Assembly: GCA_032127265.1 (NCBI GenBank)
Contig: JAQAZP010000204.1
Span: 1 to 14,832 of the forward strand
Origin: JAQAZP01 sp032127265
GTDB lineage: Bacteria > Acidobacteriota > JAQAZP01
DNA: 14,832 bases
Direction: 5' to 3'
Shown here: piece by piece, positions 1-8,600 of the stretch
Layout of the letters: each line of letters starts with the position of its first letter
How positions within the stretch are numbered: the stretch's first letter is position 1
Program-made: the position numbers and the translations under genes
Notes under the pieces: model-generated
The model's database searches: none
What the model saw: only the letters and a program-made list of their open reading frames with translations
What the model was told of the DNA's origin: nothing

Positions 1-1870
1 GCACGTCGTTGGGCACGAACCGCTCGCCGGTGGGGGAGAGCTGCTCGATCACCGGGTGGCGGCCGGCAGTGATGTTCAGCCGCCGCCCCTCAGTAATGGC
101 GGGCCGGCAATAGCGGTGGCGGGAGGCCGCCTCGGCCAGGCAGAGCAGCACGTCCAGGGTGGCCACCCGGTCGGCGGCGGACTTGATCCGCCCGGCCTGG
201 GCCGCGGTGAGTTCCCGCACCTCGGTGAACAGCTGCTGCTCCAGGTCGCTGATCCGCTCCTCGGCGCCCACCACCTGCTCTTCGTATTCCTTCAGCTCCG
301 GGGTGCTGAATCGCTCGGCGCCCACCATGGTCTGCTTGCGCTCATACGACTGGGGCACTCCGGCCAGGTTGCCCTTGGACACCTCGATGAAGTAGCCGAA
401 CACCCGATTGTACTTCACTTTCAGCGTGGAGATACCGGTGCGTTCCCGTTCCCGGGCCTCGATGCCGGCGATAATCCGTTTGCCGTCACGGGCCACGGTC
501 CGCAACTGGTCCAGTTCCGGGCTGTAGCCGTCGCGGATCAGGCCGGGATCGCGGATGGTGGCCGGCGGTTCGGGATTTATCGCCTGCTCCAGCAGGCCGC
601 GCACGTCGTCCAGCAGGTCCAGGCCCTGGTGAAGGCCGGTCAGTATCGGGGAGGAGAGCGTGCTCAGCTCCGTGTGCAGACCGGGAAGGACGGCGATTGA
701 ACTTTTCAGGGCCACCATGTCCCGTGGACCGGCGGTGCCCAGCACCACCCGGCCCAGCAGGCGTTCCAGGTCGTGGATCTGTTTCAGGCGGTCGCCCAGC
801 CGGCTGGCGGCGGTCACCTCGGCCTGCAGCTCTTCCAGCCCCTCCTGGCGCCGGCGTATTTCTTCCGCGTCCAGCAGCGGGCGGAGGAACCAGTCGCGGA
901 GCTTGCGCCCGCCCATCCCGGTGCGGGTCAGGTCGAGCACGGAGATCAGGGATCCCTCCCGTCCCCCCTCCACACTGCTCACCAGCTCCAGGTTCTTCAC
1001 CGTGGCCGGGTCGAGGGTCATGAAGCGGCCGGCGGAGCACCAGGTCAGGGAATCGATGTGGCCCAGGGCCGATCCCTGGGTCTCCCGCAGGTAGTGGATC
1101 AGGCCCCCGGCTGAACGCACGGCCAGGGTGCGGTCCTCGCACCCGTAGCCCTCCAGGGTGGAGACCCCCAGCTGTTCGGTCAGCGTGCGCCGGGCCGTCT
1201 CCTCGCCAAATGACCACCCGGGCCGCGGGCTGAGCAGCGGTTTGATCTCGCCGTTTTCCGGAACCGCGTCACCGATGATTCTGCTCAGTTGCTGGTCGGA
1301 TTCCGAAGGCGGTTCGCCGGCTTCCGGGTGGACCAGTTCCCGGGGGCGGTAGCGTGCCAGCTCGCGGCGCAGAAACTCCAGCGGGTCCTCGTCTTCCGAT
1401 TCCACCAGCAGAAAGCGGCCGGTGGAGACGTCGAGGAAGGCCGCGCCCACAGCCCCGTCACCCTGCCGGACCACGGCGCAGATGAAGTTGTTCTCCCGGG
1501 CCTCCAGCAGTCCCGCGTCGGTCACGGTTCCCGGGGTCACCACCCGGGTCACGGCCCGGCGCACCAGGCCTTTGGCCGCCCGGGGATCCTCCACCTGGTC
1601 GCAGATAGCCACCCGGTGGCCCTTGCGGATCAGCCTGGCGATATAGCCTTCCGCGGCGTGAAAAGGCACGCCGCACATGGGCACCGGGTTGTCGCTGTTC
1701 CGGTCGCGGGAGGTCAGGGCGATCTCCATGTCCCGCGAGGCCACCACGGCGTCCTCGTAGAACATTTCATAGAAATCGCCCATGCGAAAGAAGAGGATGG
1801 CGTTCTTGTGCTGCGCCTTGATCTCCAGAAACTGGCGCATAACCGGGGTGGTCTTGTCTTTCGTGGTCAT
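1..1870 (-). CDS. mutS: DNA mismatch repair protein MutS (3' end outside window)
   Basis: MutS recognises mispaired or looped bases and starts mismatch repair with MutL. Reading down from the ATG at 1868-1870 gives 623 codons with no stop, so the gene runs off the left edge. Residues 33-35 are F-Y-E inside FFRMGDFYEMFYEDA, the Phe-X-Glu motif that stacks on the mismatch. The clamp/lever signature NRVFGYFIEVSKGNL lies near residues 485-505. The last visible part, GRHPVIEQLSPTGERFVPNDV split by the edge, is the entry to the ATPase domain. The Walker A loop should follow within about 20 residues, so its catalytic state cannot be seen. MutS is usually about 850-900 aa, so roughly 70% is here. The start fits the family N-terminus (MRQFLEIKAQ follows at once), although a purine-rich AGAGGGAGA lies rather far upstream. 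It is divergent from tsaB. Confidence 0.97.
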   Translation of the reverse strand, partial: MTTKDKTTPVMRQFLEIKAQHKNAILFFRMGDFYEMFYEDAVVASRDMEIALTSRDRNSDNPVPMCGVPFHAAEGYIARLIRKGHRVAICDQVEDPRAAKGLVRRAVTRVVTPGTVTDAGLLEARENNFICAVVRQGDGAVGAAFLDVSTGRFLLVESEDEDPLEFLRRELARYRPRELVHPEAGEPPSESDQQLSRIIGDAVPENGEIKPLLSPRPGWSFGEETARRTLTEQLGVSTLEGYGCEDRTLAVRSAGGLIHYLRETQGSALGHIDSLTWCSAGRFMTLDPATVKNLELVSSVEGGREGSLISVLDLTRTGMGGRKLRDWFLRPLLDAEEIRRRQEGLEELQAEVTAASRLGDRLKQIHDLERLLGRVVLGTAGPRDMVALKSSIAVLPGLHTELSTLSSPILTGLHQGLDLLDDVRGLLEQAINPEPPATIRDPGLIRDGYSPELDQLRTVARDGKRIIAGIEARERERTGISTLKVKYNRVFGYFIEVSKGNLAGVPQSYERKQTMVGAERFSTPELKEYEEQVVGAEERISDLEQQLFTEVRELTAAQAGRIKSAADRVATLDVLLCLAEAASRHRYCRPAITEGRRLNITAGRHPVIEQLSPTGERFVPNDV

Positions 1871-2025
1871 CGGCTGCCGCGGGTGTCTCCCTCTGCCTGG
1901 CGGTATTCAAAAGTAGCAATGGAAACACGGTGGAGTGTATCATATCCGGTATGGTGGAAAAATAACGGACGGTTCGGCCGGGCCGATGGCGGTTGGCTGC
2001 TTCGGGCAGGGAGGATTGCCGGACA
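1871..2025. promoter_or_regulatory. divergent mutS/tsaB intergenic region, probable promoters
   Basis: This 155-bp spacer separates two genes read away from each other, so both promoters should be here or just inside the genes. It is more A/T-rich than its surroundings at about 1905-1970. The best -10-like match is TATGAT on the minus strand (plus 1939-1944), which overlaps TATCAT on the plus strand (1938-1943). Neither has a convincing -35 box 16-18 bp upstream. For tsaB, an AGGGAGGA ribosome-binding site is at 2008-2015. I see no operator-like repeat or RNA gene. Confidence 0.35.
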
Positions 2026-2730
2026 ATGATGGTTCTCGGGGTGGACACCACCACCTACCACGGCAGTATTGCGCTGAGCGATGACCAGCGCGGTCTGCTG
2101 GGCGCGGTGTGCCTGCTTTCGCCCGAATCATATTCCCGGCGGCTGCTGCCTACGGTTCAATGGCTGCTGGATCAGCTGTCTTTGGAACTGCAAGAGATCC
2201 AGGGACTGGCCGTGGCCTGCGGGCCCGGTTCGTTCACCGGGGTGCGCATCGGCATTTCCATGGTCCAGGGGATCGCCCTGGCCGCCGGGTTGCCCGCCGT
2301 GGCCATTCCTACCCTGGAGGCTTCGGCCCTGCGGGCCGGTGTGCCCGGAGGCCTGGTCTGCCCGCTGCTGGCGGCCGGGCGCGGCGAGTTTTACGGCGCA
2401 CTATACCAGACCGGTGGCCAGGGTCTGGTTGCCGGGACCCTGATGCACCCCCTGGTCCGGCCTCCGGCGGAACTCCTGACCCTGGTGGCTGAACGGGCCG
2501 GCGACCGGGAGGTCTGGTTCAGCGGGGACCGGCCGGAAACCATCTTCGGCGGGGAAGAGATCCTGGGGATGATGCACGGCCGCTGGTCCGGCGCCGACCG
2601 CTATATCGCCCCCCAGGTGGGTCGTTTGGGGCTGGAAGCATTTCGGGGGGGGGATGCCGGTGACCCGGCGGCAATGTCCGCGGTCTACGTCCGGCCCTCC
2701 GATGCCGAGCTCACCGTGGGAAGTGCCTGA
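2026..2730 (+). CDS. tsaB: tRNA N6-threonylcarbamoyladenosine (t6A) biosynthesis protein TsaB
   Basis: TsaB (YeaZ) is the catalytically silent ASKHA-fold partner of TsaD. With TsaE it supports transfer of threonylcarbamoyl to A37 of ANN-decoding tRNAs in the cytoplasm. The 234-aa product opens with the family N-terminus VLGVDTTTYHGSIAL and has the hallmark GPGSFTGVRIG at residues 66-76. SYSRRLLP near 36-42 corresponds to the 'H/YS..LLP' stretch of the family. Length matches the usual 220-235 aa. The start is the first of two tandem ATGs (2026), with AGGGAGGA 10 bases upstream. A TTG at 1993 in the same frame would add 11 unconserved residues and is less likely. The C-terminal part is more variable, as usual. 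It lies upstream of the psd-pssA group in the same direction but 164 bp away, so it may be a separate transcript. Confidence 0.93.
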   Translation: MMVLGVDTTTYHGSIALSDDQRGLLGAVCLLSPESYSRRLLPTVQWLLDQLSLELQEIQGLAVACGPGSFTGVRIGISMVQGIALAAGLPAVAIPTLEASALRAGVPGGLVCPLLAAGRGEFYGALYQTGGQGLVAGTLMHPLVRPPAELLTLVAERAGDREVWFSGDRPETIFGGEEILGMMHGRWSGADRYIAPQVGRLGLEAFRGGDAGDPAAMSAVYVRPSDAELTVGSA

Positions 2731-2800
2731 TCGGCGGGGCCGGAGATCCGGGTAAACCGATGGCCGCCGACTTTCGTATTAGACAGGGAACGGGCGGGAA

Positions 2801-2829
2801 TTGCATCCACGCCTCTCGGAGGCTATATT
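2801..2829 (+). promoter_or_regulatory. candidate sigma70-type promoter for the DUF465-psd-pssA operon
   Basis: TTGCAT (2801-2806) and TATATT (2824-2829) are 17 bp apart. The -10 box matches the TATAAT consensus at five of six positions and the -35 box at three of six. Transcription would start near 2836, leaving a leader of about 59 bases before the ATG at 2895. The spacer holds a perfect 5-bp inverted repeat, GCCTC-TCG-GAGGC. The position ahead of the first gene of a tight gene cluster supports the call, but promoter rules for this lineage are unknown. Confidence 0.4.
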
Positions 2830-2831
2830 TT
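2811..2831 (+). terminator. possible short terminator hairpin after tsaB (alternative to the promoter reading)
   Basis: GCCTC (2811-2815), loop TCG, GAGGC (2819-2823), then TATATTTT (2824-2831). A GC-rich stem followed by a T-rich tract is the shape of a weak intrinsic terminator for tsaB. The stem is only 5 bp and the T tract is interrupted. The same bases fit a promoter, so the two readings compete. Confidence 0.22.
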
Positions 2832-2894
2832 CAGGAGCGACCCGACCATCTGGACTGGATATTTTCGATCCGCAATCCGCATAGGAGGAACGCG

Positions 2895-3125
2895 ATGGTT
2901 TCAAGCACTGTCGACCTGAAGTCGAAACTGATGGACGAGGACGACGAGTTCCGGCACATGGTGGAAAAGCACCGGTCGCTGGACAAGCAGATCGAGGAAC
3001 TTGCCGGAAAGATCCTGCTGACCACCGAGCAGAAAATGGAAACAGTGACGCTGAAAAAGAAAAAGCTGCACCTCAAGGATCTGATTGGAGCCCGGCTGAC
3101 CGAGTATGGCCAGAGCCTGAAGTAA
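2895..3125 (+). CDS. DUF465/YdcH-like small helical protein
   Basis: This 76-aa, highly charged, all-helical protein resembles the DUF465 (YdcH) family, whose molecular role is not established. Typical family signatures are visible: EKHRSLDKQI at residues 24-33, and a Lys-rich second half with LKKKKLHLKDLI at 53-64. These match the usual 'EH..LD..I' and 'LKk.KL.LKDeI' pattern. Two amphipathic helices forming a hairpin or coiled coil are expected, with no signal peptide or membrane segment. The ATG at 2895 is preceded by AGGAGG (2883-2888) at a 6-base gap, the strongest ribosome-binding site in this part of the window. The reading frame stays open 45 codons further upstream, but that extension has no family resemblance. 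It is first in a tight cluster with psd (11 bp downstream), which suggests co-transcription but not a lipid function. Confidence 0.82.
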   Translation: MVSSTVDLKSKLMDEDDEFRHMVEKHRSLDKQIEELAGKILLTTEQKMETVTLKKKKLHLKDLIGARLTEYGQSLK

Positions 3126-3136
3126 CCCGCCGGGAA

Positions 3137-3814
3137 ATGGAGCACACGGTGCCGGAAAAGGGAAGGCTGGCCCCGGAGGGTCGACCTTTTATCATCGGCG
3201 GGGGAGTGGTAACGCTGCTGGCCGCCATTTTTACGCCGCTCTGGGCCACGGTGGTCTGTGCGCTGCTGGCGTTGTTCGTCATCTGGTTTTTCCGCGATCC
3301 GGCCCGCCGGATTCCGGCGGAGCAGGGGCTGGTGGTGTCACCGGCGGACGGACGGGTGGTGGATGTGACCCCGGGGATCAGCGGTCCGGACCTCCCCTGC
3401 GACGGATACACCAGGGTGGCCATCTTTCTCTCCGTTTTCAATGTCCACGTCAACCGGGCGCCGGTGGGGGGAACGGTGGAGAGTGTGGACTACACCGCCG
3501 GCCGGTTTCTGTCGGCGTTCAAAGCAGAGGCATCAACCGAGAACGAACGAAACCGCATCGGCCTGATGTCCGGCGAGGACCAGCGCCGGGACCTGATCCC
3601 CTTCACCCAGATTGCGGGCCTGATTGCGCGGCGCATCGCCTGCTACAAGAAACCGGGTGACACGGTGCGGCGGGGTGAGCGGGTGGGCCTGATCCGCTTC
3701 GGTTCGCGAACAGAAATTCTGATTCCGCCGGGCTACCGGGTGGATGTGGTCCCGGGCGACCGGGTGAGGGGTGGTTCCAGCATCATCGCCAGTCTCCGGC
3801 CGGCAACGGACTGA
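3137..3814 (+). CDS. psd: phosphatidylserine decarboxylase proenzyme
   Basis: Psd removes CO2 from phosphatidylserine to make phosphatidylethanolamine at the inner membrane. The proenzyme cuts itself and turns the new N-terminal serine into a pyruvoyl cofactor. The 225-aa product is the short form of the family. A hydrophobic stretch at residues 18-52 ends in FFRDPARR, typical of this class. SPADG has the likely catalytic Asp71, and FNVHVNRAP the likely catalytic His104. RFGSR near the C-terminus holds Gly189-Ser190, the self-cleavage site (usually LGST or GS). Cleavage would leave a 36-residue alpha subunit beginning with Ser190. The key residues are intact. The upstream ribosome-binding site is weak (GGGAA), so translation may be helped by the gene 11 bp before it. 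pssA begins 10 bp after its stop, so two consecutive enzymes of one pathway are adjacent. Confidence 0.95.
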   Translation: MEHTVPEKGRLAPEGRPFIIGGGVVTLLAAIFTPLWATVVCALLALFVIWFFRDPARRIPAEQGLVVSPADGRVVDVTPGISGPDLPCDGYTRVAIFLSVFNVHVNRAPVGGTVESVDYTAGRFLSAFKAEASTENERNRIGLMSGEDQRRDLIPFTQIAGLIARRIACYKKPGDTVRRGERVGLIRFGSRTEILIPPGYRVDVVPGDRVRGGSSIIASLRPATD

Positions 3815-3824
3815 GGGTATTTGA

Positions 3825-4742
3825 ATGGTTCCGGAACAGGGCAGCAGCAAAAGCCGGAGGTCATCGCGACGGCGCAATCGGCGGCCGCGGCGCGAATCCT
3901 GGAGGCCCAACCGCCGGTTCAAGCGGGGGATCTACCTCCTCCCCGGGTTCTTCACCGTCTCCAACCTCTTCTTCGGCTTCCTCTCCATCATTTCCACCAT
4001 GCACTGTTTCGCCTGGCCCGGCGGGGACGGTCCCGGCCCATGGAGCCTCTCCTACTCGGCTCTGTTCATCGGGATCGCCGGCCTGCTCGATGTGCTGGAC
4101 GGCAGGGTGGCCCGAATGGCCAACGCCACCAGCCAGTTCGGGGTGGAGTTCGATTCTCTTGCCGACATCGTCTCCTTCGGCATGGCCCCCTCGCTGCTGA
4201 TCTATGTCTGGGGCCTGCAGTCCCTGGGCCGGGTGGGCTGGCTCACCGCGTTCATCTTTCTCGTCTGCTGCGCCGCGCGGCTGGCCCGCTTCAACATCCG
4301 TGTCGATGCCAGCGGCAGCGATTCGAGGTTTTTCAAGGGCATGCCCACGCCGGCGGCAGCCTGTTTCTTCGCCGCCCTGGTTTTTGCCCTGCCGCCGCCG
4401 GTGACCGACCTGCGCGCGGCCATTGCGCTGATGGTGGTGAGCGTGACCATCTCCTACCTGATGGTCAGCAATTTCAATTACGCCAGCTTCAAGAATCTCA
4501 GCCTGAAGAGCCGGCGGCCCTATATTTTTGTGGTGCTGGTGGGTCTGGTGCTGGTTGCGGTTGCCGCCGCGCCGCAGGCGGTATTGCTGGGGCTCTCCCT
4601 GGTCTATGTTTTTTCCGGGATTCTGCGCCGCCTGGGTTCGCTCCCCTGGCCCGGCCGTCGAAAGGCCGTGGAAGCGGATGAGGACACCGGCGAACAGGGT
4701 GCTTTACCTGGCTCCATGACATCGGGAAAGGGAGGGGAATGA
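3825..4742 (+). CDS. pssA: CDP-diacylglycerol-serine O-phosphatidyltransferase
   Basis: This integral membrane enzyme condenses CDP-diacylglycerol with serine to give phosphatidylserine, the substrate of the Psd encoded just upstream. The 305-aa product carries the full CDP-alcohol phosphotransferase motif: Asp89, Asp92-Gly93, Ala96-Arg97, Gly106, Asp110 and Asp114 (LLDVLDGRVAR then FGVEFDSLAD). These aspartates bind the metal ions and drive catalysis. Several hydrophobic segments follow, as expected for the multi-helix fold, with a conserved-looking KGMPTPAAA loop. An Arg-rich cytoplasmic extension (13 Arg and one Lys in residues 11-31) precedes the first membrane helix, and an acidic tail ends the protein. 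Both are longer than in minimal family members. The ATG at 3825 follows a GAGGG that overlaps the psd stop codon. Its TGA overlaps the next gene's start, implying coupled translation. Confidence 0.95.
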   Translation: MVPEQGSSKSRRSSRRRNRRPRRESWRPNRRFKRGIYLLPGFFTVSNLFFGFLSIISTMHCFAWPGGDGPGPWSLSYSALFIGIAGLLDVLDGRVARMANATSQFGVEFDSLADIVSFGMAPSLLIYVWGLQSLGRVGWLTAFIFLVCCAARLARFNIRVDASGSDSRFFKGMPTPAAACFFAALVFALPPPVTDLRAAIALMVVSVTISYLMVSNFNYASFKNLSLKSRRPYIFVVLVGLVLVAVAAAPQAVLLGLSLVYVFSGILRRLGSLPWPGRRKAVEADEDTGEQGALPGSMTSGKGGE

Positions 4743-5506
4743 TGAGGAAGTTCCGGATCCTGTTCGTCGTCCTGCTTGCCGGCCAGTTGCTCGCCGGCCT
4801 CGCCGTGGCCCAGGACTTTCCCAGCTCCAAGTACCGCTCCACCGTGTACAGCCTGGAGATCGAACGGAGAATTGCCCAGAGCCACCTCGAGGAGGATGTC
4901 AAGGCGTACGAGGAACTGCAGAAAATCTGGCAGGAGACCCTGTACAGCATCACCAGCAAGCGTGCCGTGATCGACCGCATGGTGCTGGTGGATCCGGAGA
5001 GAATAGACCCCGGCGAAATGGCCCGCTCCGAGCGGGACCTGCAGGACCTGGTCTCCCGCTTCAATTCGGTGCTCTACGAGAGTCAGCGTATCCGGGACCG
5101 GATCACCGAGCGGGTGCGGCTGATCAACGCCGTGGAGTCGAGCATCGGGAGGATCAATGAGGACCGGACCGAGAACGAGGGGCCGCTGAACGGGGTCTGG
5201 GAAGTGGAGATCATGCCGGTGGGGGAGAGCGGTATCTTTGTCCTCTCCCAGGACGGACCCCAGGTGGTGGGGGAATACCTGCTGGGCACCAGCGACCGGG
5301 GATCCCTGGAAGGCACTTTCGTGGACGGCAATGTCCGGCTGATCCGGCGTGACAGCAAGGTGGGCAACCACTCGGTGCTCAAGGCCTCGTTCTCCTACAA
5401 TGCCGGGACTTTGAACGGCACCTGGCAGAAGTTCGACCTCTCCTCGGGTATCACCAGCGGCGACTGGGTGGGGCATCGGAAGGTCGAGGAGGAGGAGCCG
5501 TACTAG
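4742..5506 (+). CDS. secreted coiled-coil plus beta-domain protein, function unknown
   Basis: I do not recognise a named family. The 254-aa product has a clear signal peptide: basic MRKFR, a hydrophobic core, then AVA-QD with likely cleavage after residue 23. It is therefore periplasmic or exported. Residues about 35-139 are charged and helical, with heptad-like spacing that suggests a coiled coil. Residues about 148-246 form a beta-rich domain with repeated short strands and G-x-W/F turns (LNGVWEVEIMP, GSLEGTFVDGNVRL, LNGTWQKFDL, SGDWVGHRK), resembling small lipocalin-like or extracellular beta-barrel modules. The tail is acidic (VEEEEPY). GGAGGGG at 4731-4737 sits at the right distance from the ATG at 4742. 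An ATG at 4739 would add one Met and give the classic ATGA overlap with the pssA stop. It is probably expressed with pssA, but a lipid-related role is only contextual. Confidence 0.8.
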   Translation: MRKFRILFVVLLAGQLLAGLAVAQDFPSSKYRSTVYSLEIERRIAQSHLEEDVKAYEELQKIWQETLYSITSKRAVIDRMVLVDPERIDPGEMARSERDLQDLVSRFNSVLYESQRIRDRITERVRLINAVESSIGRINEDRTENEGPLNGVWEVEIMPVGESGIFVLSQDGPQVVGEYLLGTSDRGSLEGTFVDGNVRLIRRDSKVGNHSVLKASFSYNAGTLNGTWQKFDLSSGITSGDWVGHRKVEEEEPY

Positions 5507-5630
5507 GAAAACCTCGTCTGTGGCCCAATGGCTGCGTTGCACGCCGCTTCAAAATGCTCACATACCAGAAGAGTATGCTCCGCCTTTTCAGCGGCGTGCG
5601 CCTTGCCCTTGAACCACAGCCGAGGTTTTC
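5507..5630. repeat. 124-bp imperfect intergenic palindrome (REP/MITE-like or bidirectional terminator)
   Basis: The outer arms GAAAACCTCG (5507-5516) and CGAGGTTTTC (5621-5630) are exact reverse complements. One mismatch further in, CTGTGG (5518-5523) pairs with CCACAG (5614-5619). An inner arm GCACGCCGCT (5539-5548) pairs exactly with AGCGGCGTGC (5590-5599), then AAAA (5551-5554) with TTTT (5585-5588) and CATAC (5561-5565) with GTATG (5573-5577). The whole could fold into one long interrupted hairpin. It begins one base after the TAG of the secreted-protein gene and lies 26 bp before the convergent kinase stop. It has no open frame worth calling and no transposase. Its compact symmetric design suggests a dispersed palindromic repeat that may also end transcription from both sides. 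Confidence 0.8.
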
Positions 5631-5656
5631 TGTGTGAAAAGCAGTGGCTGTCCCTG

Positions 5657-8600
5657 TTATGACTCCGCCGGCAGGACCACGGTGACCGTGGTCCCCTCAC
5701 CAGGTGCGCTCACCGCCCCGATGCGGCCGCCGTGGTCGGTCACCGTGCGCCGGGCAATGGCCAGTCCCAGGCCGGTGCCGGTGTTCTTGGTGGAGAAGTA
5801 GGGCTCGAAGAGCTTGTCCAGGGTCTCGCGGTCCATGCCCGCGCCGCTGTCGGTCACCGCGATGGAGACGGAGTCGGGCCCCAGCCGGGCCACCCGTACC
5901 GCGATGGACCCTTCGCTCTCCTCCATGGACTGGATGGCGTTCTCAATGATGTTGACCAGGGCGCGTTTGACCAGCCTGGTGTCCACGGCCACCGCGGGCA
6001 GCGGCTGATCAGCCTCCAGCCGCAGCGTCAGGCCCTGCGGCAGGCTGCTCTCGTACGGGGCGATCACCTCCCGCACCATGGCCGCCGGGTCCACGCCCGG
6101 TTCAGGCTCCAGCTCGAGGTGGCGGGAGAAGTCCGAGAACTCGATGGCGATCTGCCGCAGTTCCCCCACCTTCTTCAGCACCGTGTCCACACTCAGCTGC
6201 AGTGTGTCGCCGAACTTCGGGTCGCCGTTCCGGTGGACCCGAAGCAGGTGTTCCATGTGCAGCTGGATCGGGGTCAGCGGGTTCTTGATCTCGTGGGCGA
6301 TGCGCCGGGACATCTCGGTCCAGGCTTTCAGGCGGTTGGCACGGAGCAGCCCCGAAATGTCCTCGAAAACCATGATCGTGCCCCGGGGCCCCTGGTCCTC
6401 GTCGCTGCCCAGCGGGGCGAAAACCAGGTGCAGCAGCCGGTCCTCCTCGCCCCCGTCTTCGGCCATCGGGATGCGCACTTCCTCTTCCCGCACCGGCTGG
6501 TTGGGCCGCTGCTCGGCATCCGCCGGCTGACTGAAATACCGCTCGACGGTGTCCAGCAGGGTAGCCAGTTCCGGCCGCCGGGAGAGCAGGTCGGTGATCC
6601 GTCGTCCCAGCGGGCCGTGGGACTGGTCCAGGCCCAGCAGTCGCAGACCGGCGGGGTTGATGGTGGTGATGCGGCCCTTCTCGTTGAGTGAGATGACCCC
6701 AGTGGCGGCGTTGGCCAGGATCTTCTCGATGTAGTCCCGGCGGCGCTCCAGTGCCTCGTGCTGGGTCTGGAGATTGCCCGCCATGGTGTTGAAGGCGTCC
6801 ACCAGGGTCTTGATCTCATCCCGGGAGCGGGTTTCGATCCGGGTATCCAGGTGGCCCTCGGCGATCCGGGACGTGCCCCGGACCAGGGTCCTGATCGGGG
6901 CGGTGATGCGCTGGGCCAGGGGCCAGGTCACCAGCAGGGCCAGGATCAGCAGCAGGAAAAAGGCCAGCAGCACCGAACCGTTGAGCTGGGCCAGGGTGCG
7001 GTTGGTCTGCTGCTGCTGGGCCATCAGCGGTGTGGAGAGCACCGCCGGCACCAAAGAGGAACCGGGCAGCTGGATCGGCGTGGAGAGCACCAGGTATTGT
7101 CCGCTGCCCAGGCTGCGGCGCGATTCGTGGAAGGTCCGGCCCCGGACGTCGAGATCGAGGTAGACCGGCCCCTCCAGGCGGTCGGGGAGCAGGCCGATGG
7201 AAAAGAGTTCGCGGCGGCTGGAGGCGGCCAGGGTGCTGCCGAGATAGATGTTTACGTCCTGGTCCACCAGCCGGCTGACCCAGATCAGGAAGTCGTCGGT
7301 CAGCACGTTCTCCAGTGTTTCCCCTTCGTCGAGGGTGCTGAGAAAGTCCTCCACCAGGCGGCGGGCCGCATTGAGTGATTGCTGACCCTGGGCCCGCAAC
7401 TGGTCCTCCAGGGAGTCGCCCATGGTCCTGGTGACCAGGAAGGAGAGCAGTCCGAGGGGCAGGATCACCACGGCCAGCAGGGCGGCGAGGATCTTGCGGT
7501 AGTAGCTGGGCGTGGTGGAGCCCAGCAGGCCGCGCAGCGAGAAACGGCCGCCGCCGGCGGTGAGCCGCAGCAGGAGCAGCAGGATCACCGGCGGCAGGGG
7601 CAGCAGCAAACAGGCGATGAGCAGCCGCAGCCACTGCACCACCTGATCGCGGAAAGACCGCACCGGGTAGCCCAGGGCAAAGATCCGGCTTTCGTTGTCG
7701 CCGAACCAGGCCACGCGGTGCGGGCCGTCCCTGAATGCGGTCTCGCGCCAGAGCACCTGGTCCGGAACAAGCTCCAGTTCGGAGATGATCCGCGACGACA
7801 CCGAAGGGCTGTCCCCACGGGATGAAAAGAGTACCCGGCCATCGGTGCTGGAGTAGACCGTGAGAAAAGGGCTGTCCCCCAGGGATTGCCGTTTGAGACG
7901 CCCCTCGGAGGGGAGCGGAGAGAGCATCTCCCGGTAGGGGTTGAGTCGGGCCAGGAAACTGAGATCGGCGTAGTCCACGGTGACCGTGAGCACCAGGGTT
8001 CCCACCGAGCGGTCGTCCCAGCGCAGTTCTTCACTGCGGGAGAGAACATCCAGACGGCGGTTGCCCAGGCGCATGATCCCTTCGGCCGTTTCCGGGGTGG
8101 CCAGGTGGGGGGTCAGCTCCACGGCTTCGATACCCTTCTTCGGCAGCTCGTAGGAAAACCCGCTGACCAGGTTGCCCCCCTCGTCGAAGATCTCCGCCGA
8201 ACTGCCGTAGCCAAGTTTTGAAACCAGGGTCTCGGACCAGAAGCTGTAGGCCAGGCCCGGGATGTCCGAGGGCTGGCCGGCGACCAGCCTGGCCGCCAGC
8301 GGCTGGATTCGTGTCTCGGCCTGTTCAAAGGCCTGGTCCAGCAGGAAGGCCCGGTGCTCACCCATCCGGGCCACTTCTCCCACCAGCTCCTGGCTGATGT
8401 AGCGTTCCCGAGCCAGCTCCAGGTGGTGGATCACCACGAACTGGAAGAGCAGAGCCGGGAGCAGCAGCAGGGAGAAGAGGGCCAGCACGGCGCCGTGGGG
8501 GATGCGGGTTCCCGTTGTCCGCGGCGGCTGCAGCGCGCCTGCCGCCACCAGCAGGGGCAGGAGGTGGAAGAGCACCAGGGCGGTGAGGCAGGGGATGTCC

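Noticed and set aside
56..700. Plus-strand open frame opposite mutS
   Set aside because: The minus strand encodes unmistakable MutS throughout. The plus-strand product is low-complexity and unrecognisable, a shadow of the high-G+C third positions.
2760..2894. 45-codon upstream extension of the DUF465 gene
   Set aside because: The ATG at 2895 has a near-perfect AGGAGG 6 bases upstream and gives the normal family length. The extension overlaps the candidate promoter and shows no family resemblance.
3821..4681. Second plus-strand frame over pssA with a TTG start
   Set aside because: It is offset from the frame that carries the complete CDP-alcohol phosphotransferase motif. Its product is a Pro/Arg/Gly-rich shadow.
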